Source: Bacillus sp. PK3_68 (GTDB lineage: Bacteria; Bacillota; Bacilli; Bacillales; Domibacillaceae). From it: a stretch of DNA of 64,000 nt. Location of the stretch: the NCBI RefSeq assembly GCF_003600835.1, contig NZ_NQYC01000001.1:2250001-2314000 (forward strand). Direction: 5' to 3'. The position numbers were made by a program, and so were the translations under genes. The notes beneath the pieces are model-generated. The model saw only the letters and a program-made list of their open reading frames with translations. It made no database searches and was not told the DNA's origin. This document shows positions 43,455 through 52,777 of the stretch, in pieces; position 1 is the first letter of the stretch; the number at the start of each line of letters is the position of its first letter.

Positions 43455-44694
43455 TGATTTCTACTCCCTCTGTGTCTTGCAGCATGACAGCCTCGAGCTG
43501 ACCGCCTAGCACTTCCCATGAATAATGCTCTTTCACGTATTCTCTCAGAAATCTGCCCTCTTCCTGGAGCTTCTTGGCAGAGTGGAAAGCGTCGACAATT
43601 ACTTGCTTCAGCTTTTCTAAATCATCCTGTGCATGAACCCCTTTCACTCCGCTCAACGAACCTGAGAGATCCGGGTTAGCGACCATGACAATCGGAAGGC
43701 CAGCAGCCATATAATCATAAATCTTATTCATGCTGAACCCCCATTTGTAAAGCGGGGTATCCAATATTGAAATAATGCCCATCTGAACCTTGCTCAATAA
43801 ATAAGGAATATGAGATTTCGGCACCGGGTCTTTGAAAGTGATATTGCGAAGGTTTTCTTTTTGCACCCGTTCCATTAATTCTTGCTTTTTTGCGCCTCCC
43901 CCGACTAACAGCAAATGAATTTCCGGATGATCTTGCAGCATGGAAAATAAATCAATAACAGGTTCTAAATGATTAGCGATTCCATGTGAACCGATATAGG
44001 CGACCACAAACTTGTTTTCCAGTCCCTTGAACATTTCATCGACATGAAGCGTCTTCTCTACTTGTTCATATGGAGACAAGTTCACTCCGTTAGGAAGATA
44101 GATGACCTTGTTCGGATCGACTCCCCTCGACTCTACGTAGTTTTTCGCCTTATCAAACAGCACGATAATCCGCTCGGCTTTTTCGTATAAAAAACTTTCT
44201 AACTTATATAAAACGATGGCTAAAGGGTGAGTGGAAGAAATTTTTCCAAAGTCAACAAATGTTTGCGGCCATAAATCGCGCTCTTCAAAATAAAATTTAC
44301 AATTCGCTTTTTTGGCTGTTAAATACCCGACAATGGCTGCTAAAGGATGAACGCTTGAACCGATCACGATATCAGGCGACTCTTCTGCACAGCTAGCTAT
44401 AGCGATTTTATAGCTTTTTAACGTGTAGCTTAAAATGTTTTTCACTCGTCCTAGCGAATGGCGATAAGCCGGGGTGTTAATCCAGACATACTTTATTCCA
44501 TTGATCCATTCCACTTCACTCGGCTTTTCTTTACTGTGGAAGACCATCTCCTTTTTGGAAAAGTGATTGAACGAAGATGCAAATATTGTGACCTGATGCC
44601 CTCTGTCAGATAAATGCTTCGCCAAATCAAAATGCCTCGTTCCGCCAACATGCGCCGGAGTGGTTGCGTAATGATTAAAGATCCATATGTTCAC
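43438..44694 (-). CDS. Family 4 glycosyltransferase (WbuB-like)
   Basis: A GT-B fold glycosyltransferase of 418 aa. The N-terminal acceptor domain begins [23 protein letters not shown] as in WbuB-type fucosamine transferases; the donor domain has [20 protein letters not shown] and [15 protein letters not shown]. The acceptor and donor sugars are unknown. It overlaps epsL by 17 bases. Confidence 0.88.
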   Translation of the reverse strand: MNIWIFNHYATTPAHVGGTRHFDLAKHLSDRGHQVTIFASSFNHFSKKEMVFHSKEKPSEVEWINGIKYVWINTPAYRHSLGRVKNILSYTLKSYKIAIASCAEESPDIVIGSSVHPLAAIVGYLTAKKANCKFYFEERDLWPQTFVDFGKISSTHPLAIVLYKLESFLYEKAERIIVLFDKAKNYVESRGVDPNKVIYLPNGVNLSPYEQVEKTLHVDEMFKGLENKFVVAYIGSHGIANHLEPVIDLFSMLQDHPEIHLLLVGGGAKKQELMERVQKENLRNITFKDPVPKSHIPYLLSKVQMGIISILDTPLYKWGFSMNKIYDYMAAGLPIVMVANPDLSGSLSGVKGVHAQDDLEKLKQVIVDAFHSAKKLQEEGRFLREYVKEHYSWEVLGGQLEAVMLQDTEGVEINEKIV

Positions 44695-44703
44695 TTTATA
44701 CCC

Positions 44704-45423
44704 TCACTCTTGATTTCTTAATAATTGCCCGGCTGGCACTTCCCTTAATTTTTTGGCCGGTGAACCGACAACAAGCTCTTCCTTTTGTATATCCTTCGTT
44801 ACGACGCTTGCCGCAGCCGCTGCCCCATCCTCATGAATAACTTTTCCCGGAAGAATGGTCGAATTTGCTCCGATGCGGCCGCCATCTTTAATCGTGACTC
44901 CCTTAAATTTATCGAATCTTTCCTTGCTTCTGCCCATATAGTTATCATTGGTTGTTACGACACAAGGAGCAACAAACACATCATCACCGAGTTCAGAATA
45001 AGCAGTAATATAACAATTGGTTTCCAGCTTGCATCGCTTCCCTACTTTACAGTCATTTTCCACTGCGACTCCGCGGCCAATAATCGTCCGCTCGCCAATC
45101 ATCACTCGCTCACGAACAGTGGCTAAGTCAGCGATAAATACATCATTACTAATTTCTGCGTTCGCATAAATAATTGCCGATGTTCCAATCGTGACACCTG
45201 ATCCAATGACAGCAGGCGGAAGCTGTGTCGTTTCCGGTAAGATCGAGGATTTTGCTCTCGTTGGCTGTTTTCCAATGACGGCATTATCCTGGATAATTAC
45301 GTTGTTTCCAATCTGTGTTCCTTCATATATAACGACGTTATTGCCAAGCACTACATTGTCCCCAAAAGATACGTTCTTTCCAATAACAGAATTATGGCCT
45401 CTGCTTACGGACACATTCATCAT
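44704..45423 (-). CDS. Hexapeptide-repeat N-acetyltransferase (WbpD-like)
   Basis: A 239-aa acyltransferase made almost wholly of left-handed beta-helix hexapeptide repeats (VIGKNVSFGDNVVLGNNVVI; IGANSTILPGKVI), with APCVVTTNDNYMGRS as in WbpD/WlbB enzymes that acetylate the 3-amino group of UDP-amino-glucuronic acid. ATG at 45423 follows AAGGAGAG. A hairpin terminator lies between it and the aminotransferase gene upstream. Confidence 0.85.
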   Translation of the reverse strand: MMNVSVSRGHNSVIGKNVSFGDNVVLGNNVVIYEGTQIGNNVIIQDNAVIGKQPTRAKSSILPETTQLPPAVIGSGVTIGTSAIIYANAEISNDVFIADLATVRERVMIGERTIIGRGVAVENDCKVGKRCKLETNCYITAYSELGDDVFVAPCVVTTNDNYMGRSKERFDKFKGVTIKDGGRIGANSTILPGKVIHEDGAAAAASVVTKDIQKEELVVGSPAKKLREVPAGQLLRNQE

Positions 45424-45439
45424 TGATCTCTCCTTAGAA

Positions 45440-45466
45440 AAAACCGCCTGGTAAACAGGCGGTTTT
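45440..45466 (-). terminator. Internal terminator-like hairpin in eps operon
   Basis: Perfect 11-bp arms AAAACCGCCTG and CAGGCGGTTTT with a five-base loop begin seven bases after the stop of the aminotransferase gene; on the minus strand TTTTTTC follows, then the ribosome site of the next gene. As an intrinsic terminator within the operon, it would need read-through for downstream genes to be expressed. Confidence 0.75.
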
Positions 45467-45472
45467 GATAGT

Positions 45473-46636
45473 CTATTTTGTAAGTTCTTTTGTTGCTTCC
45501 ACTGATTTCTGTTCCTTCTCAAAAGCATTCTCATAAAATGCCACTATCTTTTCAATGATATAATCTTGGTCGTCCTGCTTTAACTCGGGATACATCGGAA
45601 GCGAAAGGGCTTCTTTAGCCGCTTTCTCCGTTTCTGGCAAGTCCCCCTCCTCGTAGCCAAGCTCTTTAAATACCGGCTGAACATGAAGCGGCTGCGGATA
45701 ATATACCATGGTAGCAACTCCCTGTTCCTTCAAGTATTGCTGCAATTCATCACGTTTCGGCACACGCAATGTGTACTGGTGGAACACATGGTAGTTCCCT
45801 TGTTTCTGGACTGGCGTTTGGACAATTCCTTCCAGTTTGGTCTCCAGCTGATCTGTATAATAAGCAGCGCGTTCGCGACGGCTATGAGACCACTTATCCA
45901 AATAAGGGAACTTTACATTCAAAATAGCAGCCTGCATCTCATCGAGACGGCTATTATAGCCTAAAACATGATGATAATATTTCGGCTTGCTGCCGTGTAC
46001 TCGGATAACCCGGGCCTTTTCTGCAAGCTCTTCATCATTTGTGACAATCATTCCGCCGTCCCCGTAGCCTCCCAGGTTTTTTGTCGGAAAAAAACTGTAC
46101 GTTGCGGCTGTGCCAAGCTCTCCGACGCTCTTGCCGTTTTGTTTGGCGCCAATAGCCTGGGCAGCATCCTCAATCACAACTAGATTATATTCATCAGCGA
46201 TGTGCCTGATCGCTTCCATATCTGCCATTTGGCCGTATAAGTGAACAGGGATGATAGCTTTTGTCTTCTCTGTAATGGCTGCTTCGATTTTGGCCGGATC
46301 AATATTAAAGGTGACCGGATCAATATCGACATACACAGGTACTGCGCCAGCGCGCGCGATAGCTCCCCCTGTTGCAAAAAATGTAAAAGCTGTGGTAATG
46401 ACTTCATCGCCTGCTTCCACTCCTGCAGCCTGTAAGGCAATGTGAATTGCGTCACTGCCGTTACCGACACCCACTCCATAATTCACTCCGCTATACTTGG
46501 CTACATCGGCTTCGAGCTGTTTGACATTATCCCCTAAAATAAATTGAGAAGAGGACATCACTTCATCCAGCTTGGCCATAACTTCTTTTTTCATTGATTG
46601 ATATTGTTCAGATAAATCGAGCATTTTAATCTTCAT
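45473..46636 (-). CDS. Sugar aminotransferase (WbpE-like)
   Basis: PLP-dependent DegT/DnrJ/EryC1-family aminotransferase of 387 aa, distinct from the EpsN paralog. It has MLDLSEQYQSMKKEVMAKLD near the start, VGVGNGSDAIHIALQAAGV, VIEDAAQAIGA and PLP lysine in SFFPTKNLGGYGDGGM. This pattern fits WbpE/WlbC, which aminates the 3-keto-glucuronate sugar made by the WbpB-like oxidase. AAGGAG precedes ATG. Confidence 0.88.
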   Translation of the reverse strand: MKIKMLDLSEQYQSMKKEVMAKLDEVMSSSQFILGDNVKQLEADVAKYSGVNYGVGVGNGSDAIHIALQAAGVEAGDEVITTAFTFFATGGAIARAGAVPVYVDIDPVTFNIDPAKIEAAITEKTKAIIPVHLYGQMADMEAIRHIADEYNLVVIEDAAQAIGAKQNGKSVGELGTAATYSFFPTKNLGGYGDGGMIVTNDEELAEKARVIRVHGSKPKYYHHVLGYNSRLDEMQAAILNVKFPYLDKWSHSRRERAAYYTDQLETKLEGIVQTPVQKQGNYHVFHQYTLRVPKRDELQQYLKEQGVATMVYYPQPLHVQPVFKELGYEEGDLPETEKAAKEALSLPMYPELKQDDQDYIIEKIVAFYENAFEKEQKSVEATKELTK

Positions 46637-46663
46637 AACAAACTCCTTATGTATCTAAATTTA

Positions 46664-47767
46664 TTAAGCGAGACTCTCATAAACCGCTAGCAGCTTCTCA
46701 TTTTCCCTTTCCCAGTTATATTCTGTTTCCACCGCCTTGCGGCCATTTTCCCCCATTCGCTCTGCTTCCTCCGGATGATCTACTAACCATTGGATCGCAG
46801 AAGCAATTTGCCGCGGATTTAACGGGTCGACGCAAAGGCCGCATTTCCCTTTTTCCACGATAATCCCTTCCCATAGCGGGAAATTGGAGGCGATTACTGG
46901 CAAACCTGCTGCCATATACTCAAACATTTTTACTGGAAGGGCATCAATGTAGTTTATCGTCGGGTGCAAGACGACGAGTCCTGCCTTTGACTTCCGGTAT
47001 ATTTCTTTCACACCTTCCCGATTTACATAGCCCAACTCATCTACTTTTGCCCAGCCTGGCAGCGCAGCGACCATGTCTCTTTCCGAAGCAGTCACAAATT
47101 TTCCACCAAGCAGCAGGGAGACACTTTCTGTAAATTGAAGAGCCTCCACCATTTCACGAATCCCTCGGATAGCGGTGATGCCGCCAACATAGCAGGCCGC
47201 ATTTTCTTTTTCCGCCCAGGAAACATTATCAATCTTCAACTCTTCCAGTATGGGATAGTTATTAACATCACGCGCTTGGCAGCCCAATGTTAGAAAACGG
47301 TCCCGAATATGAGGAGTAGCAGCTAAAATGGCATCAAATTTCCGTGCCGCCCTATTTTCAAATTGTTCAAAGGCAGCAGAGATCCCTTTTCGCAGATAAC
47401 TCGGCAGCCATTTCTTTGATAAAATTTGCCGCGGCACATCTTCATGGACATCATAAATCACTTTTTTGCCAGCTTTTTTCAGCTTTAAGCCGGCAGGGAT
47501 TAGTTCAGGGTCATGGAAGTGATAGACATCCGCATCTATTTCGAATCCCTTTTTCAACACACGGTCAACTGTTTTAGTCATCCGCCTTAAACGATTTCCA
47601 TTTTCCTTGGATACGCCGTGCAGCTGTACTCCATCAATAACGGAGTCAGGCGCTCCCGGTACAACAAGATGCACCTCATATCCCGATACAGCAAGAGAGC
47701 GGCACTCTTTAATAAATATTCTTGTATCGTTATGAGGATGGACTGACGTTAAGTGACATATCTTCAT
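46664..47767 (-). CDS. Family 4 glycosyltransferase
   Basis: A 367-aa GT-B glycosyltransferase beginning KICHLTSVHPHNDTRIFIKEC, with DVYHFHDPELIPAGLKLKKAGK and the donor-site FEYMAAGLPVIASNFPLWEGI. Its linkage is unknown. Its ATG overlaps the stop of the polymerase gene (ATGA). Confidence 0.88.
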   Translation of the reverse strand: MKICHLTSVHPHNDTRIFIKECRSLAVSGYEVHLVVPGAPDSVIDGVQLHGVSKENGNRLRRMTKTVDRVLKKGFEIDADVYHFHDPELIPAGLKLKKAGKKVIYDVHEDVPRQILSKKWLPSYLRKGISAAFEQFENRAARKFDAILAATPHIRDRFLTLGCQARDVNNYPILEELKIDNVSWAEKENAACYVGGITAIRGIREMVEALQFTESVSLLLGGKFVTASERDMVAALPGWAKVDELGYVNREGVKEIYRKSKAGLVVLHPTINYIDALPVKMFEYMAAGLPVIASNFPLWEGIIVEKGKCGLCVDPLNPRQIASAIQWLVDHPEEAERMGENGRKAVETEYNWERENEKLLAVYESLA

Positions 47768-49056
47768 TTTTTACTCCCTATCGTATTTATTTCATTTGTA
47801 AACAGACTGTTGGCAAGCCAAAGCATTAAAATGGCAAATAAAATTCCATGCGTCAGCAAGGAGGTGAAAAATGCCGCATTAATCAATGACATGGCAGGGA
47901 TCACGAGAATAGACATGGCCAGAAAAGAAGGCACCGAAACAGATGCTGTATCGATAAGCTTTAATAAGAATGCAAGCAGCAATGAAAATCCTAGCACCCC
48001 TAACACTCCAAAATTCAAATAAGCGTCTCCAAAAAACCCGACGTTAGGGGCAAAGTTTTCCCTGTTGTAGTATGAGAGCGCCACTAATTGCACAGGCGTC
48101 ATATGATAGATGTTGTCATTGATAAAGCTTAAAAAAGAATGGGAAAGCTTGTACTTCTCTATCGGCTGAAAAAAGTGGTAATAGACATAATGCAAGTTGC
48201 TCGGTACGAAAAACAAACGTCGGATAAAAATGGATGCCATGTAAAACGAACCAAAAAAGTGATAAATCCCAATGCATATCGAGAGCAACAGTGAAGAGCC
48301 TAAAGACATAACGAGCAGCAAATTATCTCTTAGCTTCGTTTTCTCAAACAGTTGGAATCCAACCAAGACTAACGGCGCAAAAAGAAAGCTTTTAAAGTTA
48401 GTCATCGAAAAAAGAAATACTTGCAATAAGATAAATATCCCGGCAATCTTAAAATTCCGCTTGTACATCGCAACGGCGATAACCAGCATATTGACGACAT
48501 GAGCCTGCCATGGCAGCAAATAGGCCAACACCTTGTTATTCGTATTGGCGTATGCCTCTCGCACTTGATAAATTTCCATTAAATTCAAATTAATTCGACC
48601 GAGGCCGCCTTGTGCAATTAACAGCCCATAAACGATAAGCGACATGCCGCCAATGATTATGAAAGTTAAGCTTTTTCCTTCCTTAAGCTTCACCAAGCGC
48701 ACTTTTGAAAACGTGCTGACGATCAAAATGATGAGAGATAAGGAAACAGTAATTGAATAAATAAACGGCCGAGGCTGGTTTTGCAGCCAAAACAAGGCCG
48801 TTAAAGGAATATACAGCAGCACAATGATTAAATAGATAACAATTTTGCTCGGTGCTTTTTTGCTTTCCAGCAAAGAGATAGCAACTAGGAAAATTATTGA
48901 AGCCAGTATGTAGGACTCAACCATTTTCGGAAAAGATTCATATAGAATGAAGCCCTCATAAGAGAAAATGGGATTAATAATCGTTGTATAGCTGTATTCC
49001 AAAAGAATTTTTAAAGCAAGTAAAGAAATGAATGTGACTGTCTTTGTTTTTATCAT
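47764..49056 (-). CDS. Wzy-like polysaccharide polymerase
   Basis: A 430-aa membrane protein with about 11 to 12 hydrophobic helices and a large extracellular loop (about 270-330). There is little sequence conservation, but size, topology and position between Wzx and glycosyltransferase genes fit the polymerase that joins repeat units. ATG at 49056 follows GGAGAG; four codons upstream a TTG overlaps that site. Confidence 0.75.
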   Translation of the reverse strand: MIKTKTVTFISLLALKILLEYSYTTIINPIFSYEGFILYESFPKMVESYILASIIFLVAISLLESKKAPSKIVIYLIIVLLYIPLTALFWLQNQPRPFIYSITVSLSLIILIVSTFSKVRLVKLKEGKSLTFIIIGGMSLIVYGLLIAQGGLGRINLNLMEIYQVREAYANTNNKVLAYLLPWQAHVVNMLVIAVAMYKRNFKIAGIFILLQVFLFSMTNFKSFLFAPLVLVGFQLFEKTKLRDNLLLVMSLGSSLLLSICIGIYHFFGSFYMASIFIRRLFFVPSNLHYVYYHFFQPIEKYKLSHSFLSFINDNIYHMTPVQLVALSYYNRENFAPNVGFFGDAYLNFGVLGVLGFSLLLAFLLKLIDTASVSVPSFLAMSILVIPAMSLINAAFFTSLLTHGILFAILMLWLANSLFTNEINTIGSKK

Positions 49057-49085
49057 GTATCTCTCCAAACAACGAATATATTCAT

Positions 49086-50366
49086 TTAGTCGCGCGTATG
49101 ACCGGGATCCCGGCTAATGTTAAAAATGAAAAATAAATATAAGCTATAAAAAAGCAGTTCGTGAATGGAATATACGAAGACCACTCCTTTTATATTCAAG
49201 TAGACCGAGCTGATCCAAAGCACCGAAAGGGTAGAAACTGCCCTTATTCCTTGAATGAGAGAAAGCAGCTTCACTTTTTGTTTCACAAAAAATACGACAC
49301 TGAGCGGAGAGACAACAAACTTGGCGTAATAGCCAAAGGCTAAGATTTGCGACAGCTCTCCTGCCATCCGCCATTTTTCACCGAATACAAGCGCAAATCC
49401 CCACGGCCCCGCAACAACAAGCAGAATGACAGGAAGAACGCCAATACCTGCAAGCAGCATGAGAACTTTTTTTAACACATGCAAAAAAGATTTTCCTTCA
49501 GCGTGCAACTCAGCTACTTCACTTAAAAACACTTGCGCCACCGAAGCGGAGATAAGGGAAATCGGCATGGCCGCTACCCGTATCGTTAAACTGTAAAATC
49601 CAACAATGGCTTCGGAAAAAAAACGCATTAAAATAAACACCGGAGCCTGGACAGCCAGGTTGTCAAAAAAAGCAGATGAGCTGTTGTACAACGGATAATG
49701 CTTATGCTTTGCCGCCGTCTTCCATAATAATGGAAAGTCGTATTGGCGAAAATCAAATAAAGAACCGATCTTTTTTATTCTCGTCTGATACATATTGGAA
49801 ACGACGTAACCGAGTACATTTCCTAAAATCAGCCCAACCGATTGAAGGCCTGTCCAGCCGAACAAGATGGAGGCCCCGCTGGTGACAGAGCTCCGGAGCA
49901 CCTTCCCTTTAGAAAGCACTCCGAATTCCTTGTGCTTGTTCAAATAATAATTTAGCCCCTGAGAAATCCCCATGACGAGAAGTGTGAGCGGGATATATAA
50001 CAGGAGCGACGAGGCTTTCTCCAGCTTAAATAAGCGAAGTACCGGATCATGAAAGAGCTGTTCCACTGCCAACAGAAGAACAGTAAAAAGTATAGAAGAA
50101 ACGAAGACTACCTTGAACAGCTGTTGGCTTTCTTCCTCTGATTTCACCGTATTGATGGCAAACTCATATCTGCCTGTTGTATATACAATCAATAAAGCGC
50201 AGACAGACAAATAAAAGCTAAAATAACCGAACTCCTCCGGGCTGTATATTCTTGTCAGCACCGGTGAAGCCACAATATTAATCAATTGAGCAAACAAGGT
50301 AGCGGAAAATAAAGCTGCAAAATTTTTAAGAAAACGATTGGCATTTAACCTTTCCATTGCTATCAT
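49086..50366 (-). CDS. Wzx-type polysaccharide flippase
   Basis: Membrane protein of about 427 aa with 12 or so helices, MOP superfamily. It begins NRFLKNFAALFSATLFAQLINIVASPVLTRIYSPEEFGYF in parts (FAALFSATLFAQ; RIYSPEEFGYFSFYLS), the family signature. It moves lipid-linked repeat units across the membrane. I choose ATG at 50366, nine bases after GGGGAA. Confidence 0.88.
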   Translation of the reverse strand: MIAMERLNANRFLKNFAALFSATLFAQLINIVASPVLTRIYSPEEFGYFSFYLSVCALLIVYTTGRYEFAINTVKSEEESQQLFKVVFVSSILFTVLLLAVEQLFHDPVLRLFKLEKASSLLLYIPLTLLVMGISQGLNYYLNKHKEFGVLSKGKVLRSSVTSGASILFGWTGLQSVGLILGNVLGYVVSNMYQTRIKKIGSLFDFRQYDFPLLWKTAAKHKHYPLYNSSSAFFDNLAVQAPVFILMRFFSEAIVGFYSLTIRVAAMPISLISASVAQVFLSEVAELHAEGKSFLHVLKKVLMLLAGIGVLPVILLVVAGPWGFALVFGEKWRMAGELSQILAFGYYAKFVVSPLSVVFFVKQKVKLLSLIQGIRAVSTLSVLWISSVYLNIKGVVFVYSIHELLFYSLYLFFIFNISRDPGHTRD

Positions 50367-50387
50367 TACAGGCACTTCCCCGGCTAT

Positions 50388-51716
50388 TTACAATTTTAAA
50401 TATTTGCTCTGTTCCTTATTTCTATAAGTGTTGCGCGTATCAAATATAGCCTGTGATTTTCTCATAATCGTCTGATAATCAAACAAGCTATGGTTCGTGG
50501 CAATGACTGTCAAGTCAGCTTGTTCAAGCAACTCGTCCGTCAAATGCGCCGTGGTATGTAACTTTCCTTTTAGCTTAAATTCCCGGACATGCGGATCGAC
50601 AGCAGTCCAGTTAGCCTCAGCCTGGGTCATTTTCTCAAGAATAGGCAGGACCGGTGATTCCCGGTAATCATCAATATCTTTCTTATAAGCCACACCTAAC
50701 ACAAGAATATTAGAGCCTTTTAAAGCTTTTCCGCGCTCGTTCAAAATTTCCATACAGCGCTGAATAACAAATTCCGGCATGCTGTCATTAATTTCACCGG
50801 CTGTCTCAATTAGCTTTGTATGATAGTTATATTCGCGCGCCTTCCAAGTGAGGTACCACGGATCAATCGGGATGCAGTGGCCGCCAAGCCCCGGTCCCGG
50901 ATAAAATGGCATAAAGCCGTATGGTTTCGTTGCCGCAGCATCGATGACTTCCCAAACATCTATGCCCATCTTATTGCACAGGATCGCCATTTCATTTGCC
51001 AAAGCAATGTTAATGTTGCGGAACGTATTCTCAAGCAGTTTTTCCATTTCAGCCACAGCCGGACTGGACACTTCATGCACATCACCTTCCAATACAGAGC
51101 GGTACATCGTAGCCGCTACTTTTGTACAGGTCTCTGTCATGCCGCCAACGACTTTCGGTGTGTTTTTCGTGTTAAAGTCTTTATTGCCGGGATCGACCCG
51201 CTCCGGAGAATAAGCAAGAAAAAAGTCTTCGCCGCACACTAATCCGTTCTCTTCAAGAATTGGCTTAATTAATTCCTCTGTCGTGCCCGGATAAGTCGTG
51301 CTTTCCAACACAACGAGCATTCCTTTTTTCATATGCTTGGCAATAGCTGTGGCAGAGCTTTGGACATACTCCATGTTCGGCTGTTTATAAACGTCCAGCG
51401 GCGTCGGCACACAAATGGCCAAAGCATCTACTTCTTCAATAAATGAATAATTAGAAGTAGCTTTTAGCTTGCCGGAGTGAACAAGTTCCTCCAGATCCGC
51501 GGCGACTACATCGCCAATGTAGTTCTCCCCTTGATTTACCTTCTTTACTTTCTCTTGCTGCACATCAAATCCGATAACATCGTAGCCGGCTTTTGCCTTC
51601 TCTACCGCCAGCGGCAGCCCTACATATCCAAGACCGACAACCCCAATGACGGCTGTCTTGTTTTTCAATTTGGTGATGAGCTGTTCGGCTGTATTAGTGA
51701 TCGTTTGTGTTGTCAT
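50388..51716 (-). CDS. UDP-sugar 6-dehydrogenase (WbpA-like)
   Basis: NAD-dependent nucleotide-sugar dehydrogenase of 442 aa that oxidises UDP-GlcNAc (or a related sugar) to the uronic acid. Seen are GVVGLGYVGLPLAVEKAKAG (Rossmann, about 25-45), ESTTYPGTTEEL, EKLLENTFRNINIALANE and the catalytic cysteine in GPGLGGHCIPIDP. Length and motifs match WbpA/WecC enzymes more than TuaD. AGGGGAG precedes ATG. Confidence 0.9.
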   Translation of the reverse strand: MTTQTITNTAEQLITKLKNKTAVIGVVGLGYVGLPLAVEKAKAGYDVIGFDVQQEKVKKVNQGENYIGDVVAADLEELVHSGKLKATSNYSFIEEVDALAICVPTPLDVYKQPNMEYVQSSATAIAKHMKKGMLVVLESTTYPGTTEELIKPILEENGLVCGEDFFLAYSPERVDPGNKDFNTKNTPKVVGGMTETCTKVAATMYRSVLEGDVHEVSSPAVAEMEKLLENTFRNINIALANEMAILCNKMGIDVWEVIDAAATKPYGFMPFYPGPGLGGHCIPIDPWYLTWKAREYNYHTKLIETAGEINDSMPEFVIQRCMEILNERGKALKGSNILVLGVAYKKDIDDYRESPVLPILEKMTQAEANWTAVDPHVREFKLKGKLHTTAHLTDELLEQADLTVIATNHSLFDYQTIMRKSQAIFDTRNTYRNKEQSKYLKL

Positions 51717-51728
51717 AATTACTCCCCT

Positions 51729-52760
51729 TTACATACATACTTTGACAGGCTTCATATAAATTGGTTCATTTCTCGCAGCTGATTCGTAAAAAGCAAGAAC
51801 AAGCTCCAAGGCTCCCCTGCCGTCTTCTCCTGTAACAGCCGGTTCTTTATTCTCTTTTACCGATTCCATCATGTCCTCAATAATGCACTGATGTCCCGGT
51901 GTTCCCCACGGATCAGATTTAACTTTATTTAATATCTCTTCGGTTTCTTCCTCGGACATGCCCTCAATTGTTAAGCATTCAAAGTAGAGGGCATTCGGTC
52001 CGCCAATTTTCACTGTGCCTTTCTCGCCAAAGATCGTAATCGATTCTTCAAAATTGCTTTGATACACCGTTGTAGAAGCTTCCACTGTGCCAAGGGCTCC
52101 TGATTCAAAACGGATCAATCCGGTTGACACATCTTCCGCTTCGATGTTCCGCAAGCGCGTCGCTTCCATGCTGAAGATTTGTTCAGGCTGTCCCATGAAC
52201 CAAAGCAATAAATCGAGAGTGTGAATCGCTTGATTCATCAACACGCCGCCGTCATACTGTTTCGTGCCGCGCCACGGAGCCTGGTCATAATATTCCTGAT
52301 TTCGGTTCCAGTTGACGGTAGCATTAGCATGGCTGATTTTCCCCAGCAGCCCCTTGTTCAAAATATGTTTCAGCTCTTGCACAGCTGGACGAAATCGGTT
52401 TGGGTGAACAACCGCCAGCTTGACGTTATGCTTCCTACAGGCATAAATGATTTGATCCGTCTCCCTTAAATTCATCGCCATCGGTTTTTCCAAAATAATA
52501 TGCTTCCGTGCTCTCGCCGCCTCTTCAGCTAATGGCGCATGGAGGCCGCTCGGTGTGCAAATGCAGACAATATCTATGTCCTCTCTTTGCAGCATCTCCG
52601 CAAATTCGCTAAATGGCTCTGCCCCGTACGTGTCTGTATAATATTCCATAGCTTCTGGCACCTTATCGCACACAGCGACAAGCTTTGCCCCTTGTATGTT
52701 TTCAATAGCTCTAGCATGTTTTTTCGCAATAAAGCCACAGCCTGCAATAGCAAAATTCAT
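51729..52760 (-). CDS. Gfo/Idh/MocA oxidoreductase (WbpB-like)
   Basis: A 343-aa NAD-dependent oxidoreductase. It has the Rossmann motif AIAGCGFIAKKHARAI (4-19), ICTPSGLHAPLAEEAARARK and the EKPMA loop with the conserved Lys-Pro. Together with WbpA-like, WbpE-like and WbpD-like genes in the operon it should oxidise C3 of UDP-GlcNAc-uronic acid. AAGGAG precedes ATG. Confidence 0.85.
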   Translation of the reverse strand: MNFAIAGCGFIAKKHARAIENIQGAKLVAVCDKVPEAMEYYTDTYGAEPFSEFAEMLQREDIDIVCICTPSGLHAPLAEEAARARKHIILEKPMAMNLRETDQIIYACRKHNVKLAVVHPNRFRPAVQELKHILNKGLLGKISHANATVNWNRNQEYYDQAPWRGTKQYDGGVLMNQAIHTLDLLLWFMGQPEQIFSMEATRLRNIEAEDVSTGLIRFESGALGTVEASTTVYQSNFEESITIFGEKGTVKIGGPNALYFECLTIEGMSEEETEEILNKVKSDPWGTPGHQCIIEDMMESVKENKEPAVTGEDGRGALELVLAFYESAARNEPIYMKPVKVCM

Positions 52761-52777
52761 GACTAAACTCCTTCTTT

